A program made the position numbers and the translations under genes. Of a DNA stretch of 64,000 nt, positions 1-9,750 are shown piece by piece. Within the stretch, counting starts at the first letter, position 1; each line of letters begins with the position of its first letter. The notes below the pieces were generated by a model. That model was not told the DNA's origin and ran no database searches. It saw only the letters and a program-made list of their open reading frames with translations. The DNA is from Nocardioides sp. zg-DK7169 (GTDB lineage: Bacteria > Actinomycetota > Actinomycetes > Propionibacteriales > Nocardioidaceae): NCBI RefSeq assembly GCF_013155365.1, contig NZ_JABJRA010000004.1:248001-312000 (forward strand). The letters run 5' to 3'.

Positions 1-86
1 GCGGTGACCCGGTGGCCGCGCCGGTCGAGCTCGGCGCGCAGGTGGGTGCCCAGGAAGCCGGAGGAGCCGGCGATCACGACGTGCAT
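1..86 (-). CDS. NAD-dependent epimerase, TIGR01777-type (partial, N-terminus only)
   Basis: Only the first 28 or so codons lie in the window; the gene runs off the left edge. The translated start MHVVIAGSSGFLGTHL has the Rossmann-fold dinucleotide-binding motif GxSGFLG typical of short-chain epimerases of the TIGR01777/YfcH type. The ATG at 84-86 is the only sensible start. It lies downstream of lpdA and sucB on the same strand, a neighbourhood in which this epimerase family is common in actinobacteria, but an inverted repeat and 122 nt separate it from sucB, so it may be transcribed separately. Substrate unknown. Confidence 0.7.
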   Translation of the reverse strand, partial: MHVVIAGSSGFLGTHLRAELDRRGHRVT

Positions 87-121
87 GTCGTCAGCGTGCC
101 ACCCGGCACCCCCGAAATGCG

Positions 122-191
122 CGAGTCGGCGCGAACCGCGGAGCCCTGCGCCGGCCGGAGCCGGGAGAGTTCCGCCGTTCGCGCCGACTCG
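122..191. repeat. 15-bp perfect inverted repeat between sucB and the epimerase
   Basis: Arm CGAGTCGGCGCGAAC at 122-136 is exactly complementary to 177-191, with a 40-nt centre. It follows the sucB stop on the minus strand. It could act as a terminator or as an operator for the epimerase gene. There is no T-tract, so the role is undecided. Confidence 0.55.
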
Positions 192-208
192 GCGCGACCA
201 GCGAGGGA

Positions 209-1963
209 TCAGACGTCGAAGACGCCCGCCTCGAGACGCTTCTTGACGTCGGCGAGGAAGCGGCCGGCGTCCGCCCCGTCGACCAGGCGGTGGTCGTAGG
301 TCAGCGCGAGGAAGACCATGTGACGCACCGCGATCGTCTCGCCCAGGTTCGGGTCGTCGATCACGACCGGGCGCTTGACGACCGCGCCCGGGCCGAGGAT
401 GGCGACCTGCGGCTGGTTGATGATCGGGGTGTCCCACAGCGCGCCGACGCTGCCGAGGTTGGTGATGGTGAAGGTGCCGCCACCGAGCTCGTCCGGGCCG
501 ATCTTGTTGGTGCGGGTGCGCTCCGCGACATCGGCGATCTTCTTCGCCAGACCGGCGATCGAGAGGTCGCCGGCGTCCTTCACGACGGGCGTCAGCAGGC
601 CCTTCTCGGTGTCCACCGCGAACGCGACGTTCTCGCGGTCGTAGTAGGTCACCTCGCCGGCCTCGGCGTCGATCGTCGCGTTCAGCTTGGGGTGCTGCTT
701 GAGCGCGTCGATCGCGGCCTTGGCGAAGAACGGCAGGTAGGACAGCTTCACGCCCTCGCGGGACAGGAAGTCGGCCTTCACCGCGTCGCGCAGGCGGGCG
801 ACGTTGGTGACGTCGACCTCCACGACCTGGGTCAGCTGCGCGGAGGTGTGCAGCGAGTCCAGCATCCGCTCGGAGATGATCTTGCGCAGGCGGCTGATCT
901 TCTCCGTGGTGCCGCGCAGCGGCGAGGGGGTCACCGACGGGGCGGACGGCGCCGCGGCGGCGGCCGGGGCCGCAGCGGCGGGGGCGGCCTGCTGCTTGGC
1001 GGCAGCGGCGGCGTCGAGCACGTCCTGCTTGCGGACGCGGCCGCCGACACCGGTGCCGGAGATGCTGGCGAGGTCGACGCCGTGCTGCTGGGCCAGCTTG
1101 CGCACCAGCGGGGTCACGTAGCCGTGGCCGTCACCGGAACCGCTGGGCTTCTCGGCGGCGGGCTCGGGCTTCTTCTCCTCGGCCGCGGCCTTCGGCGCGG
1201 GCTCGGACTTCTTCTCGGCAACCGGCTCGGGCTTCTTCTCCGGCTCGGGCTCCGGCTCCGGCTCGGGCTCCGGCTCCGGCTCCGGCTCCGGCTCGGGCTC
1301 CGGCTCGGCGGCCTTCTCCTCGGCGGGTGCGGCACCGGCGTCGCCGATGATCGCGAGCTCGGCGCCGACCTCGACCGTCTCGTCCTCCTCGGCCTTGATC
1401 TCCAGCAGGGTGCCGGCGATCGGAGAGGGGATCTCGGTGTCGACCTTGTCGGTGGAGACCTCGAGCAGCGGCTCGTCGACGGCGACCTCGTCGCCGACCT
1501 GCTTGAGCCAGCGGGTGACGGTGCCCTCGGTGACCGACTCGCCCAGTGCGGGGAGGGTCACGGGGGTGCCGGAGCCGCCCGACTTCTTGGTCTCGGCGGC
1601 GGGCTTGGGGGCCTCCTCCGCGGCGGGAGCGGGCTCCTCGGCAGCCGCGGGCTCCTCGGCCTTCTCCTGCTCGGGCTCGGGCTCCTCGGCAGGCTCCTCG
1701 GACTCGGAGCCGCCGGCGGACTCGCCCTCGTCGCCGATGAGCGCCAGCACGGCGCCCACCTCGACGGTGTCGTCCTCCTGGGCCTTGATCTCCAGCAGGG
1801 TGCCGGCGATCGGGGAGGGGATCTCGGTGTCGACCTTGTCGGTGGAGACCTCGAGCAGCGGCTCGTCCACCGCAACGGTGTCACCGACCTGCTTGAGCCA
1901 ACGGGTGACGGTGCCTTCGGTGACGGACTCCCCGAGTGCCGGGAGGTTGACTTCGGTGGCCAA
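209..1963 (-). CDS. sucB: 2-oxoglutarate dehydrogenase E2, dihydrolipoamide succinyltransferase (two lipoyl domains)
   Basis: 584-residue E2 core of a 2-oxoacid dehydrogenase complex; it transfers acyl groups from lipoyl-lysine to CoA. Two almost identical lipoyl domains are visible, with the lipoylated lysine in the motif STDKVDTE at K43 and K173. They are followed by a Glu/Pro repeat linker (about 219-241), a peripheral subunit-binding domain ([17 protein letters not shown]) and the catalytic domain with DHRLVDG at 557-563. In actinobacteria this E2 may be shared by the pyruvate and 2-oxoglutarate complexes, so the exact acyl specificity is inferred. It sits 41 nt after lpdA on the same strand, consistent with an operon. 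Confidence 0.93.
   Translation of the reverse strand: MATEVNLPALGESVTEGTVTRWLKQVGDTVAVDEPLLEVSTDKVDTEIPSPIAGTLLEIKAQEDDTVEVGAVLALIGDEGESAGGSESEEPAEEPEPEQEKAEEPAAAEEPAPAAEEAPKPAAETKKSGGSGTPVTLPALGESVTEGTVTRWLKQVGDEVAVDEPLLEVSTDKVDTEIPSPIAGTLLEIKAEEDETVEVGAELAIIGDAGAAPAEEKAAEPEPEPEPEPEPEPEPEPEPEPEKKPEPVAEKKSEPAPKAAAEEKKPEPAAEKPSGSGDGHGYVTPLVRKLAQQHGVDLASISGTGVGGRVRKQDVLDAAAAAKQQAAPAAAAPAAAAAPSAPSVTPSPLRGTTEKISRLRKIISERMLDSLHTSAQLTQVVEVDVTNVARLRDAVKADFLSREGVKLSYLPFFAKAAIDALKQHPKLNATIDAEAGEVTYYDRENVAFAVDTEKGLLTPVVKDAGDLSIAGLAKKIADVAERTRTNKIGPDELGGGTFTITNLGSVGALWDTPIINQPQVAILGPGAVVKRPVVIDDPNLGETIAVRHMVFLALTYDHRLVDGADAGRFLADVKKRLEAGVFDV
1241..1307. repeat. Low-complexity repeat coding the Glu-Pro linker of SucB
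   Basis: Tandem, slightly varied copies of the hexamer GGCTCC/GGCTCG on the plus strand encode alternating Glu-Pro on the minus strand. It is a flexible interdomain linker of the kind found in E2 proteins, and a likely site of length variation by slippage. Confidence 0.8.
1391..1560. repeat. Lipoyl-domain duplication, copy 2
   Basis: Direct repeat with 1781-1950 at an offset of exactly 390 nt. Over the first 86 nt I see a single difference (A versus G in the stretch CGGAGAGGGG). Each copy encodes one lipoyl domain of SucB. The near identity suggests recent duplication or gene conversion. Confidence 0.85.
1781..1950. repeat. Lipoyl-domain duplication, copy 1
   Basis: Partner of the repeat at 1391-1560. 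It encodes the N-terminal lipoyl domain of SucB. Confidence 0.85.
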
Positions 1964-2004
1964 TGGAGGTTCCTTCGCTCGCGTTCTCTTCGATGTGGGT
2001 GGTG

Positions 2005-3384
2005 TCAGGAATGCGTGTGGAGCGGCTTGCCGGCCAGGGCGAGGTGTGCCTCGCCGAGCGCCTCGTGCTGCGTGGGATGCGCGTGGACGAGAGGGGCGAC
2101 GTCTTCCGGGTACCCCTCCCAGCCGTGGATCAGCTGGGCCTGCCCCACGAGCTCGCCCACCCGGTCACCGACCAGGTGGATGCCGACGACGGGGCCGTCG
2201 GTGCGGCGGATGAGCTTCACGAACCCCTGGGTCTTCAGGATCTGGCTCTTGCCGTTGCCGCCGAGGTCGTAGGTGAGCGTCTCGATGCCGTCCTCGCCGT
2301 ACGCCGCGCGGGCGGCCGTCTCGTCGAGCCCGACCGAGGCGACCTCGGGAGCGGTGTAGGTGACCCTCGGGATCCCGACCTCGTCGATCGGGCGGGGGTC
2401 GAGCCCTGCGATGTCCTCGGCCACGAAGATGCCCTGCGCGAACCCGCGGTGGGCGAGCTGGAGGCCGGGGACGATGTCGCCGACGGCGCGGACGCCGTCG
2501 AGGTTGGTGCGGCAGCGCTCGTCGGTGAGCACGAAGCCGCGCTCCATGGCGACGCCCTGCTCGTCGTACCCGAGGCCCTCGGTGCGGGGACCGCGCCCGA
2601 CGGCGACGAGCAGCACCTCGGCCTCGAGGACCGAGCCGTCGGCGAGGGTGAGCGCGACGCCGTCCTCCGTGTGCTTGACGCTCTCGAAGGAGGTGTCGGT
2701 GCGCACGGTGATGCCGCGCTTGGTGAAGGCGCGCTGGAGGGCCTTGGAGGACGCCTCGTCCTCGCCGGCGATCAGCCGGGGGAGCGCCTCCACGATGGTG
2801 ACGTCGGCGCCGAAGCTGCGCCACACGCTGGCGAACTCGCAGCCGATCACGCCGCCGCCGAGGACGGCGACCGACGCGGGGACGCGGTCCAGGCGCAGGG
2901 CGTGCTCGGAGGTGATGACCCGCTCGCCGTCGACCTCGAGGCCGGGCAGCATGCGCGGGTAGGAGCCGGAGGCGAGCACGACGTGGCGCGCGGAGTAGGT
3001 GGTGTCGCCGACCGCGACCTGGCGCGGGCCGGTGAGCCGGCCGCGTCCCTCGATCACGGTGACGCCGCGGCTGCGGACCAGGCCGGTGAGCCCGTTGAAC
3101 AGGCGCTTCACGACGCCGTCCTTGTAGGCGTTGACGCCGGCCATGTCGACGCCCTCGAAGGTGGCGCGGACGCCGAACACCTCGGAGTCGCGGGCGGAGT
3201 CGGCCACCTCGGCGGCGTGCAGGAGGGCCTTGGTGGGGATGCAGCCCTGGTGCAGGCAGGTGCCGCCGACCTTCGACTCCTCCACGACGGCGACGCTCAG
3301 GTCCAGCTGCGCGGCCCGCAGGGCGCACGCATAGCCACCCGAGCCTCCGCCGAGGATGAGTACGTCGTAGTCGGTGTCGGCCAC
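2005..3384 (-). CDS. lpdA: Dihydrolipoyl dehydrogenase (E3)
   Basis: 459-residue flavoprotein that reoxidises dihydrolipoamide with NAD+, the shared E3 of 2-oxoacid dehydrogenase complexes. Seen: FAD-binding GGGSGG at 12-17, redox-active pair in GGTCLHQGC (C43/C48), the second Rossmann motif [11 protein letters not shown], and the C-terminal catalytic HPTQHE (H436/E441). The GTG start is chosen because GGAAGGA lies 6-7 nt upstream and because it gives the usual family length; the open frame extends much further upstream without sense. It precedes sucB by 41 nt and is presumably co-transcribed with it. Confidence 0.95.
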   Translation of the reverse strand: MADTDYDVLILGGGSGGYACALRAAQLDLSVAVVEESKVGGTCLHQGCIPTKALLHAAEVADSARDSEVFGVRATFEGVDMAGVNAYKDGVVKRLFNGLTGLVRSRGVTVIEGRGRLTGPRQVAVGDTTYSARHVVLASGSYPRMLPGLEVDGERVITSEHALRLDRVPASVAVLGGGVIGCEFASVWRSFGADVTIVEALPRLIAGEDEASSKALQRAFTKRGITVRTDTSFESVKHTEDGVALTLADGSVLEAEVLLVAVGRGPRTEGLGYDEQGVAMERGFVLTDERCRTNLDGVRAVGDIVPGLQLAHRGFAQGIFVAEDIAGLDPRPIDEVGIPRVTYTAPEVASVGLDETAARAAYGEDGIETLTYDLGGNGKSQILKTQGFVKLIRRTDGPVVGIHLVGDRVGELVGQAQLIHGWEGYPEDVAPLVHAHPTQHEALGEAHLALAGKPLHTHS

Positions 3385-3510
3385 CGTGTTCCTTCCGTGA
3401 GTGCCGCGCGAGCGGGGCCCCATCTTCGCACCTTCTGCCACGCTGTCCACACCGGGTCGCGAGGCGTGAACTGCTCCGCAAGTGCGGTGCCAGCAGGCAG
3501 ACTGTGCCCC

Positions 3511-3876
3511 ATGGGTCTGATGGATCGCTTCCGCCGCCGCTCCGGTGGCCGGATGAGCAAGCCGGCAGCGGACGGGTTCCGCACCGGCTCCACGAGTGTC
3601 CGGGCGTCCAGCAAGGTCGACGAGGAGCACCTGCGCACGTGGGTCACCGAGCGCCGCGGCGTCGAGGGCTTCGTCGAGCCACGCACCGCCGTCAGCGACG
3701 TGACCCTGTTGCTGGTCGCCCACGACGGCGAGTGGACGCGCCGCCGCGTCCCCTCCGTCGAGTGGGCGCACCGCTTCTGCAACACCTTCCAGGTCCCCTC
3801 CTACGACGCCGCCGTCGTCGGCATCCCGCAGCGCATGCGCGACTACAACCGCCGCCGGAAGCAGCAGGGCCTCTGA
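3511..3876 (+). CDS. Conserved small actinobacterial protein of unknown function
   Basis: 121 residues beginning MGLMDRFRRRSGG, a short basic N-terminus followed by a compact domain. A Val/Leu-rich strand (VTLLLVAHDGEW) and a tail rich in Arg/Lys (RDYNRRRKQQ) are visible. There is no signal peptide, transmembrane segment or catalytic motif I recognise. It is divergent from lpdA (126 nt between starts). A CAGACT hexamer ends 7 nt before the ATG, so it may be leaderless. I do not assign a function. Confidence 0.7.
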   Translation: MGLMDRFRRRSGGRMSKPAADGFRTGSTSVRASSKVDEEHLRTWVTERRGVEGFVEPRTAVSDVTLLLVAHDGEWTRRRVPSVEWAHRFCNTFQVPSYDAAVVGIPQRMRDYNRRRKQQGL

Positions 3877-3890
3877 CGCAGAGGGCACTC

Positions 3891-3914
3891 GTCGGCGTCG
3901 GCGTCGGCGTCGGT
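3891..3914. repeat. Four tandem GTCGGC-type hexamers
   Basis: (GTCGGC)x3 plus GTCGGT lies just after the stop of the gene at 3511-3876 and before the LexA box of the next gene. It looks like a simple-sequence tract with no evident function. Confidence 0.6.
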
Positions 3915-3942
3915 CGAGCCTGTCGGGACCCAGCAGCCTGGG

Positions 3943-3956
3943 GAAGGACCCTTGTT
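3943..3956 (+). terminator. Possible short terminator motif GAAGGACCCTTGTT
   Basis: A 14-nt sequence containing the small palindrome AAGGACCCTT, placed 67 nt after the stop of the gene at 3511. The identical 14-mer occurs on the minus strand at 63456-63469, also just after a stop codon and there followed by T residues. Position suggests a terminator or processing site, but the stem is very short. Confidence 0.35.
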
Positions 3957-3957
3957 C

Positions 3958-3973
3958 TCGAACGTGCGTTCGA
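3958..3973. promoter_or_regulatory. LexA (SOS) box, perfect palindrome
   Basis: TCGAACGTGCGTTCGA matches the actinobacterial SOS box TCGAAC-N4-GTTCGA with both half-sites intact. It abuts the -10 hexamer TAGAAT (3975-3980), so LexA bound here would block the promoter of the DUF222/HNH gene that starts at 3986. Confidence 0.9.
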
Positions 3974-3985
3974 GTAGAATGAGGC

Positions 3986-5281
3986 ATGGCCGACCCCGAG
4001 CTCCCCGACTGCGACACCCCAGCCACCGTGCTGGCGTTCGCACAGGCGCAGCGGGCTGCGGCCCAGGCTGCCGAGGCGAGGCTCCTGGAGGCCGCTCTGG
4101 TGTGGGCGGCGATGCACCCGGAGGTGTCGGTGTCCACCAGCCCGACCACCGGGCTGGTGTTCGGGGAGCTGGCCGTCCCGCTGGCGGGTGAGGGCGCCCC
4201 GCTGGTGGCGGAGTTCGCGCCGATGGAGCTGGGTGCCGCGCTCGGCCTCTCGACCGACTCCGCCAAGTCGCTGATCGGCGAGGCCCTCGAGCTGGCCCAC
4301 CGGCTGAAGCGGACCTGGGCCCTCGTGCGGGCCGGAAAGGTCCCTGCGTGGAAGGCGCGGCGGGTCGCGCAGCTGACGACCACGTTGCCGCTCTCCGGTG
4401 CGGAGTACGTCGACCGCCAGCTCGCCCCCGTCGTGGGCAAGGTCGGCTTCGCCGCGATCGGACGACTGGTCGAGCACGCCCGGGTGCTGTTCGACCCGGA
4501 GGGCGCCGAGAAGCAGCGTCGCCAGGCCGCGGACGGGCGCCGGTTCGACGTCCACACAGAGACAGCCGACTTCGACGGCACCGTGCAGGTCGAGGGCACC
4601 CTCGACCTCGCCGACGCACTCGACCTCGACGCCGCGATCCGCCAGGGCGCCCAACAGCTCGCGGCGCTCGGCTCCGAGGAGCCGCTGGACGTGCGCCGCT
4701 CCCGGGCCGCCGGCGAGCTCGCCCGCCGCCAGCTCACCCTCGACCTGATGACCGAGACCGGCGAGGGGGCAGGGTCGGTGGTGAAGCCGCGGCAGGTGGT
4801 CATCCACGTGCACCTCTCCGAGGCGGCCCTCGGTGGCGAGCCCGGCATCGCGCGCATCGAGGAGACCCGCTCCATCGTCTCCACCGACCAGGTCCGCGAC
4901 TGGTGCACCAGCGACGCCCAGGTCGTCATCAAGCCCGTCATCGACCTCGACGCCCACCACCACACCGACGCCTACGCGGTCCCCGACCGGCTGGTCGAGC
5001 AGACCCGTCTGGCCCAGCCGACGTGCGCCTTCCCGTGGTGCGAACGCCCGGCCCGCCGCTGCGACACCGACCACGTCGTCGCCCACGGCTCAGGCGGCCC
5101 GACATGCAGCTGCAACCTGGCGCCGCTGTGCCGGCGACATCACCGCGCCAAGACACATACGGGCTGGACCTACGACCGGACCGATCCGGCGACGTACCTC
5201 TGGCGATCCCCGCACGGGCTCCACCTGGTCAAGGACCACGGCACCACCCGCCTCGTCGCCGTCCACCCGCCCGACGAGTAG
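3986..5281 (+). CDS. DUF222 / HNH endonuclease domain protein (13E12-like), SOS-controlled
   Basis: 431 residues. The N-terminal two thirds are the Ala/Leu-rich DUF222 region found in the mycobacterial 13E12 family. The C-terminus carries an HNH nuclease fold: CAFPWC, then DHVVAHGSGG (D362/H363), then CSCNLAPLCRRHH, giving the Cys pairs and the H-N-H residues. The cellular role of this family is not established. The start is set by the promoter: TAGAAT ends 5 nt before the ATG and there is no usable Shine-Dalgarno sequence, so the mRNA is probably leaderless. A perfect LexA box overlaps the promoter, and 13E12-family genes of mycobacteria are known LexA targets. The gene is intact. Confidence 0.88.
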   Translation: MADPELPDCDTPATVLAFAQAQRAAAQAAEARLLEAALVWAAMHPEVSVSTSPTTGLVFGELAVPLAGEGAPLVAEFAPMELGAALGLSTDSAKSLIGEALELAHRLKRTWALVRAGKVPAWKARRVAQLTTTLPLSGAEYVDRQLAPVVGKVGFAAIGRLVEHARVLFDPEGAEKQRRQAADGRRFDVHTETADFDGTVQVEGTLDLADALDLDAAIRQGAQQLAALGSEEPLDVRRSRAAGELARRQLTLDLMTETGEGAGSVVKPRQVVIHVHLSEAALGGEPGIARIEETRSIVSTDQVRDWCTSDAQVVIKPVIDLDAHHHTDAYAVPDRLVEQTRLAQPTCAFPWCERPARRCDTDHVVAHGSGGPTCSCNLAPLCRRHHRAKTHTGWTYDRTDPATYLWRSPHGLHLVKDHGTTRLVAVHPPDE

Positions 5282-5338
5282 ATCTCGAGCGTCAGGACCC
5301 CGTCAGTCGCAGCCGGCGGGGCCGGACCTATGCCCGAA

Positions 5339-5365
5339 GGTCTCGTCAAGCTCGATCAACGACGG
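5339..5365. repeat. Degenerate intergenic repeat, copy A
   Basis: GGTCTCGTCAAGCTCGAT followed by CAACGACGG resembles the stretch at 5859-5886 (GGTTCTCGACGAGCTCGA then CCGACGACGG). The two copies bracket the lipoprotein gene at 5433-5807. This style of short repeat is frequent between genes in Nocardioides-type genomes; the function is unknown. Confidence 0.45.
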
Positions 5366-5432
5366 CCGTGCTCGACCAATGCAGGCCCTCGCCGACCGAC
5401 GGAGCCCCGCTCGCAGCCGGTGCTCCGGACGC

Positions 5433-5807
5433 TCACGCGCAGGCGTGGCTGGCGTCGGGTGCGGGCCGGAAGACCAGTCTCGTGACCGGTAGGAGTGGGC
5501 TCGTGTAGATCGCGAGGTCGACTGCGGGACGGCTCAGGGTGCCGCGGAAGGCGCCGACCGGCCAGGTCTGTGGGTTGCCGCTCCCGGGCGGCACCGTTGT
5601 CCGCCAGAGCATGCCGTCGATGAGCGTGAACTCGACACCGCAGTGCGGGTAGATCCCGAAGGCACCGATGGCGCCGACCGGGAAGACGTCCTTCGGGGCG
5701 GCGCTGGGGGCCTCCGGGTCCGTTCGCGGACCGGACGCATCCTCCGACGCGCAGGCGACGGCGGCCGCGCACAGCGCCACCGCGACGAGCATCGACCGCA
5801 GACCCAT
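5433..5807 (-). CDS. Small predicted lipoprotein of unknown function
   Basis: 124 residues starting MGLRSMLVAVALCAAAVACASED. The first 20 form a lipoprotein signal with a lipobox-like AVAC, giving Cys19 as the probable lipidated residue. The mature part has a disordered Pro/Ala segment, then a compact domain with two further Cys and several Trp/Pro residues. No family is recognised. It lies downstream of pepA on the same strand, separated from it by a large inverted repeat (5809-5858), so it probably has its own promoter. Confidence 0.65.
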   Translation of the reverse strand: MGLRSMLVAVALCAAAVACASEDASGPRTDPEAPSAAPKDVFPVGAIGAFGIYPHCGVEFTLIDGMLWRTTVPPGSGNPQTWPVGAFRGTLSRPAVDLAIYTSPLLPVTRLVFRPAPDASHACA

Positions 5808-5808
5808 G

Positions 5809-5858
5809 ACCGGTGGACGGTGCCGGCGGCACGCCGGTTCCCTGGTCCGTCCACCGGT
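5809..5858 (-). terminator. Inverted repeat downstream of pepA, probable terminator
   Basis: ACCGGTGGACGG (5809-5820) is exactly complementary to 5847-5858. The 26-nt centre contains a second hairpin, CCGGC/GCCGG at 5823-5837. It lies between the pepA stop and the lipoprotein start on the minus strand. Confidence 0.55.
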
Positions 5859-5886
5859 GGTTCTCGACGAGCTCGACCGACGACGG
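5859..5886. repeat. Degenerate intergenic repeat, copy B
   Basis: Partner of the repeat at 5339-5365. It directly abuts the inverted repeat 5809-5858. Confidence 0.45.
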
Positions 5887-5913
5887 GGTCCCGCGCGGCC
5901 GAGGTGGCCGGGG

Positions 5914-7431
<1,518 letters not shown>

Positions 7432-7437
7432 GGTTGC

Positions 7438-7466
7438 AGGCTAACGCGTGGCCCCGGCGGTAGGTT
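7438..7466. promoter_or_regulatory. Divergent leaderless promoters of pepA and gcvT
   Basis: Minus strand: TAGCCT at 7443-7438, 6 nt, then the GTG of pepA. Plus strand: TAGGTT at 7461-7466, 6 nt, then the ATG of gcvT at 7473. Both -10 elements fit in a 41-nt gap, leaving no room for 5' leaders. Confidence 0.7.
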
Positions 7467-7472
7467 GACGCC

Positions 7473-8588
7473 ATGGTCGGATCCTCTGCACCGCTGCTCA
7501 GGTCCCCGCTGCACGAACGCCACGCCGAGCTCGGGGCCAAGTTCGCCGAGTTCGGCGGCTGGACGATGCCGCTGGAGTACCCCACCGGGGTCGTCAAGGA
7601 GCACCAGGCCGTCCGCGACGGCGTCGGCCTCTTCGACGTCAGCCACCTGGGCAAGGTCGTCGTGCGCGGCCCCGGCGCCGCGGCGTACGTCGACTCGGTC
7701 CTCACCAACGACCTCGGCCGGATCCGTCCCGGCCAGGCCCAGTACACGCTGTGCTGCGAGGACGAGACCGGCGGCATCGTCGACGACCTGATCGTCTACC
7801 TGCGCGACGACGACGAGGTGCTGCTGGTCCCCAACGCCGCCAACTCCGCCGAGGTCGCCCGCCGCCTCGCCGAGCACGCGCCGCCCGGGGTCGCCGTCGT
7901 CGACGAGCACCGCGAGCACGTCGTGCTCGCCGTGCAGGGCCCGGAGTCCGACGAGGTCCTCACCGAGCTCGGGATGCCGGTCGGCCACGACTACATGTCC
8001 TTCGCGCTCGCGCCGTTCCGCGGCGAGCGGGTCGTGGTGTGCCGCAGCGGCTACACCGGCGAGCGCGGCTACGAGCTCATCGCGCCGTACGCCGTGGCGG
8101 TGCCGCTCTGGGACGCGCTCCTCGACGCCGGCCACCGGCGGGGCATCGTCGCGTGCGGCCTGGGCGCCCGCGACACCCTGCGCACCGAGATGGGCTACCC
8201 GCTCCACGGCCAGGACATCACCACCGACACCACCCCCGTCCAGGCCCGCCTGGGCTGGGCCGTCGGGTGGGCCAAGCCGTCCTTCTGGGGGCGCGACGCG
8301 CTGCTCGCCGAGCGCGCCGCCGGGCCGAGCCGCCTGCTGCGCGGCCTCGTGGCGTCCGGCCGCGGCATCCCGCGCCCCGGCATGGCGGTCTCCCTCACGC
8401 CCGACGTGCGCCTCGGCGAGGTCACGTCCGGCACCTTCTCGCCGACGCTCCGCGCGGGGGTCGGCCTGGCCTACCTGCCGCCGTTCGTCGAGGTCGACAC
8501 CGAGGTGGGTGTCGACGTCCGTGGTCGCCGCGAGGTCTTCGTGGTGACCAAGCCCCCGTTCGTCCAGCCGTCCGTGCGAGAGGTGTAG
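7473..8588 (+). CDS. gcvT: Glycine cleavage T-protein (aminomethyltransferase)
   Basis: 371 residues. It transfers the aminomethyl carbon from the H-protein lipoyl arm to tetrahydrofolate, releasing ammonia. The N-terminal signature LHERHAELGAKFAEFGGW, the central GxFDVSHLG segment, the SGYTGERGYEL motif and the RTEMGYPL region are all present at family length. The other cleavage-system genes (gcvP, gcvH) are not in this window. The gene is predicted leaderless (TAGGTT-N6-ATG). It adds to a one-carbon theme with thyA, folA and, further on, glyA. Confidence 0.92.
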   Translation: MVGSSAPLLRSPLHERHAELGAKFAEFGGWTMPLEYPTGVVKEHQAVRDGVGLFDVSHLGKVVVRGPGAAAYVDSVLTNDLGRIRPGQAQYTLCCEDETGGIVDDLIVYLRDDDEVLLVPNAANSAEVARRLAEHAPPGVAVVDEHREHVVLAVQGPESDEVLTELGMPVGHDYMSFALAPFRGERVVVCRSGYTGERGYELIAPYAVAVPLWDALLDAGHRRGIVACGLGARDTLRTEMGYPLHGQDITTDTTPVQARLGWAVGWAKPSFWGRDALLAERAAGPSRLLRGLVASGRGIPRPGMAVSLTPDVRLGEVTSGTFSPTLRAGVGLAYLPPFVEVDTEVGVDVRGRREVFVVTKPPFVQPSVREV

Positions 8589-8590
8589 CC

Positions 8591-8848
8591 GTGAGTCTTC
8601 CCGACCAGCCCCCGACCTTCCGTCCGCCCCTGCCCGCGGAGCAGCCCTGGTGGTGGCGCCCCGAGGACGCCTCCGGTGTCGAGGTGAGCATCGAGGGCGA
8701 GCTCGCCGGGCAGCGCTTCGAGAGCCAGGCCGACGCCGAGTCGTGGGTCGGCGAGATCTGGGCCGACCTCGCCGCGGCGGGCGTCGACGCGGTCACGCTC
8801 TTCGAGCACGACCGGGTCGTCTACGGCCCGATGTCGCTGCACCCCTGA
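8591..8848 (+). CDS. Small conserved protein following gcvT
   Basis: 85 residues starting VSLPDQPPTF. It is acidic, with an aromatic run (PWWW) and the core EGELAGQRFESQADAESWVG followed by a short helix and strand. The GTG start lies 2 nt after the gcvT stop, so the gene is translationally coupled. No known domain is recognised; function unknown. Confidence 0.65.
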   Translation: MSLPDQPPTFRPPLPAEQPWWWRPEDASGVEVSIEGELAGQRFESQADAESWVGEIWADLAAAGVDAVTLFEHDRVVYGPMSLHP

Positions 8849-8898
8849 GCCCTCGCTGACCGGTCCCCCGGTGGGACGCGATGGGTACGGTGCCGGGC

Positions 8899-9741
8899 AT
8901 GCACCGCTTCCGCCAGGTCGACGTCTTCTCCTCCGCCCCGCTGCTCGGGAACCCGGTCGCCGTGGTCCACGACGCCGACGACGTGTCGGACGCCGACATG
9001 GCCGCGTTCGCGCGGTGGACCAACCTGTCCGAGACCACGTTCCTGCTGCGCCCGACGGAGCCCGGAGCCGACTACCGGCTGCGGATCTGGACCCCGGGCG
9101 GCGAGCTGCCGTTCGCCGGGCACCCGACGCTCGGCAGCGCCCACGCCTGGCTCGAGGCCGGCGGGGTGCCGGCCGGCACCGACCTGGTGCAGGAGTGCGG
9201 GGCGGGGCTGGTGCGGATCCGGCGCACCGACCGGCTCGCGTTCGCCGCGCCGCCGCTGATGCGCTCCGGCCCGGTCGACGAGGCGGACCTGGCCCGCATC
9301 GCCCGTGCGCTGGGCATCGACGTCGCCGAGATCGCCGGCAGCGCCTGGATCGACAACGGCCCCGGCTGGGTCGGCGTCCAGCTCGGCGACGCCACCGCGG
9401 TGATCGGCCTCCAGCCCGACTTCGCCGCCTTCGGCGACCTCAAGATCGGCGTGGTCGGCATCTACCCGCCCGGCGCGAGCGACGCGGAGATCGAGGTGCG
9501 CGCGTTCTGCCCTGGCTACGGGATGCCCGAGGACCCGGTCACCGGCAGCCTCAACGCCGGGCTCGCGCAGTGGCTGGCCGGCACCCGCCTGCCCACGTCG
9601 TACGTCGCCTCGCAGGGCACCGCGCTGGGTCGGCGGGGCCGGGTGCACATCGAGACCGCCGCGGACGGCACCATCTGGGTCGGCGGCGACACCGCGACCA
9701 CGGTGGACGGCAGCGTGCTCCTGCCCGGCGCCGACGGCTAG
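8899..9741 (+). CDS. PhzF family isomerase/epimerase
   Basis: 280 residues of the diaminopimelate-epimerase-like PhzF fold. Seen: the N-terminal RQVDVFSSAPLLGNPVAVV, the central TPGGELPFAGHPTLGSAH with the conserved GHPT, and the C-terminal GMPEDPVTGSLNAGLA. The substrate of most PhzF homologues is unknown, so no pathway is assigned. The ATG at 8899 is preferred to the upstream ATG at 8881, because TACGGT (8886-8891) ends 7 nt before it as a -10 of a leaderless transcript and because homologues begin with this RFRQVDVF segment. Confidence 0.88.
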   Translation: MHRFRQVDVFSSAPLLGNPVAVVHDADDVSDADMAAFARWTNLSETTFLLRPTEPGADYRLRIWTPGGELPFAGHPTLGSAHAWLEAGGVPAGTDLVQECGAGLVRIRRTDRLAFAAPPLMRSGPVDEADLARIARALGIDVAEIAGSAWIDNGPGWVGVQLGDATAVIGLQPDFAAFGDLKIGVVGIYPPGASDAEIEVRAFCPGYGMPEDPVTGSLNAGLAQWLAGTRLPTSYVASQGTALGRRGRVHIETAADGTIWVGGDTATTVDGSVLLPGADG

Positions 9742-9744
9742 GCT
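9739..9744 (+). promoter_or_regulatory. -10 element TAGGCT for leaderless thyA, starting in the phzF stop codon
   Basis: The TAG stop of phzF (9739-9741) forms the first half of TAGGCT. Six nt later comes the GTG start of thyA. Confidence 0.65.
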
Positions 9745-9750
9745 CGCGCC

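Noticed and set aside
1241..1307. Regular short repeats resembling a CRISPR-like or VNTR array
   Set aside because: The period is 6 nt without spacers and lies in frame inside SucB, encoding a Glu-Pro linker.
3986..5281. DUF222/HNH gene as an intein, group I intron homing enzyme or insertion element
   Set aside because: It is a complete stand-alone gene with its own promoter; no intron, terminal inverted repeats or target-site duplications are visible.
8881..8898. Upstream ATG for the PhzF protein
   Set aside because: It overlaps the -10 hexamer TACGGT; the ATG at 8899 fits both the promoter spacing and the family N-terminus.
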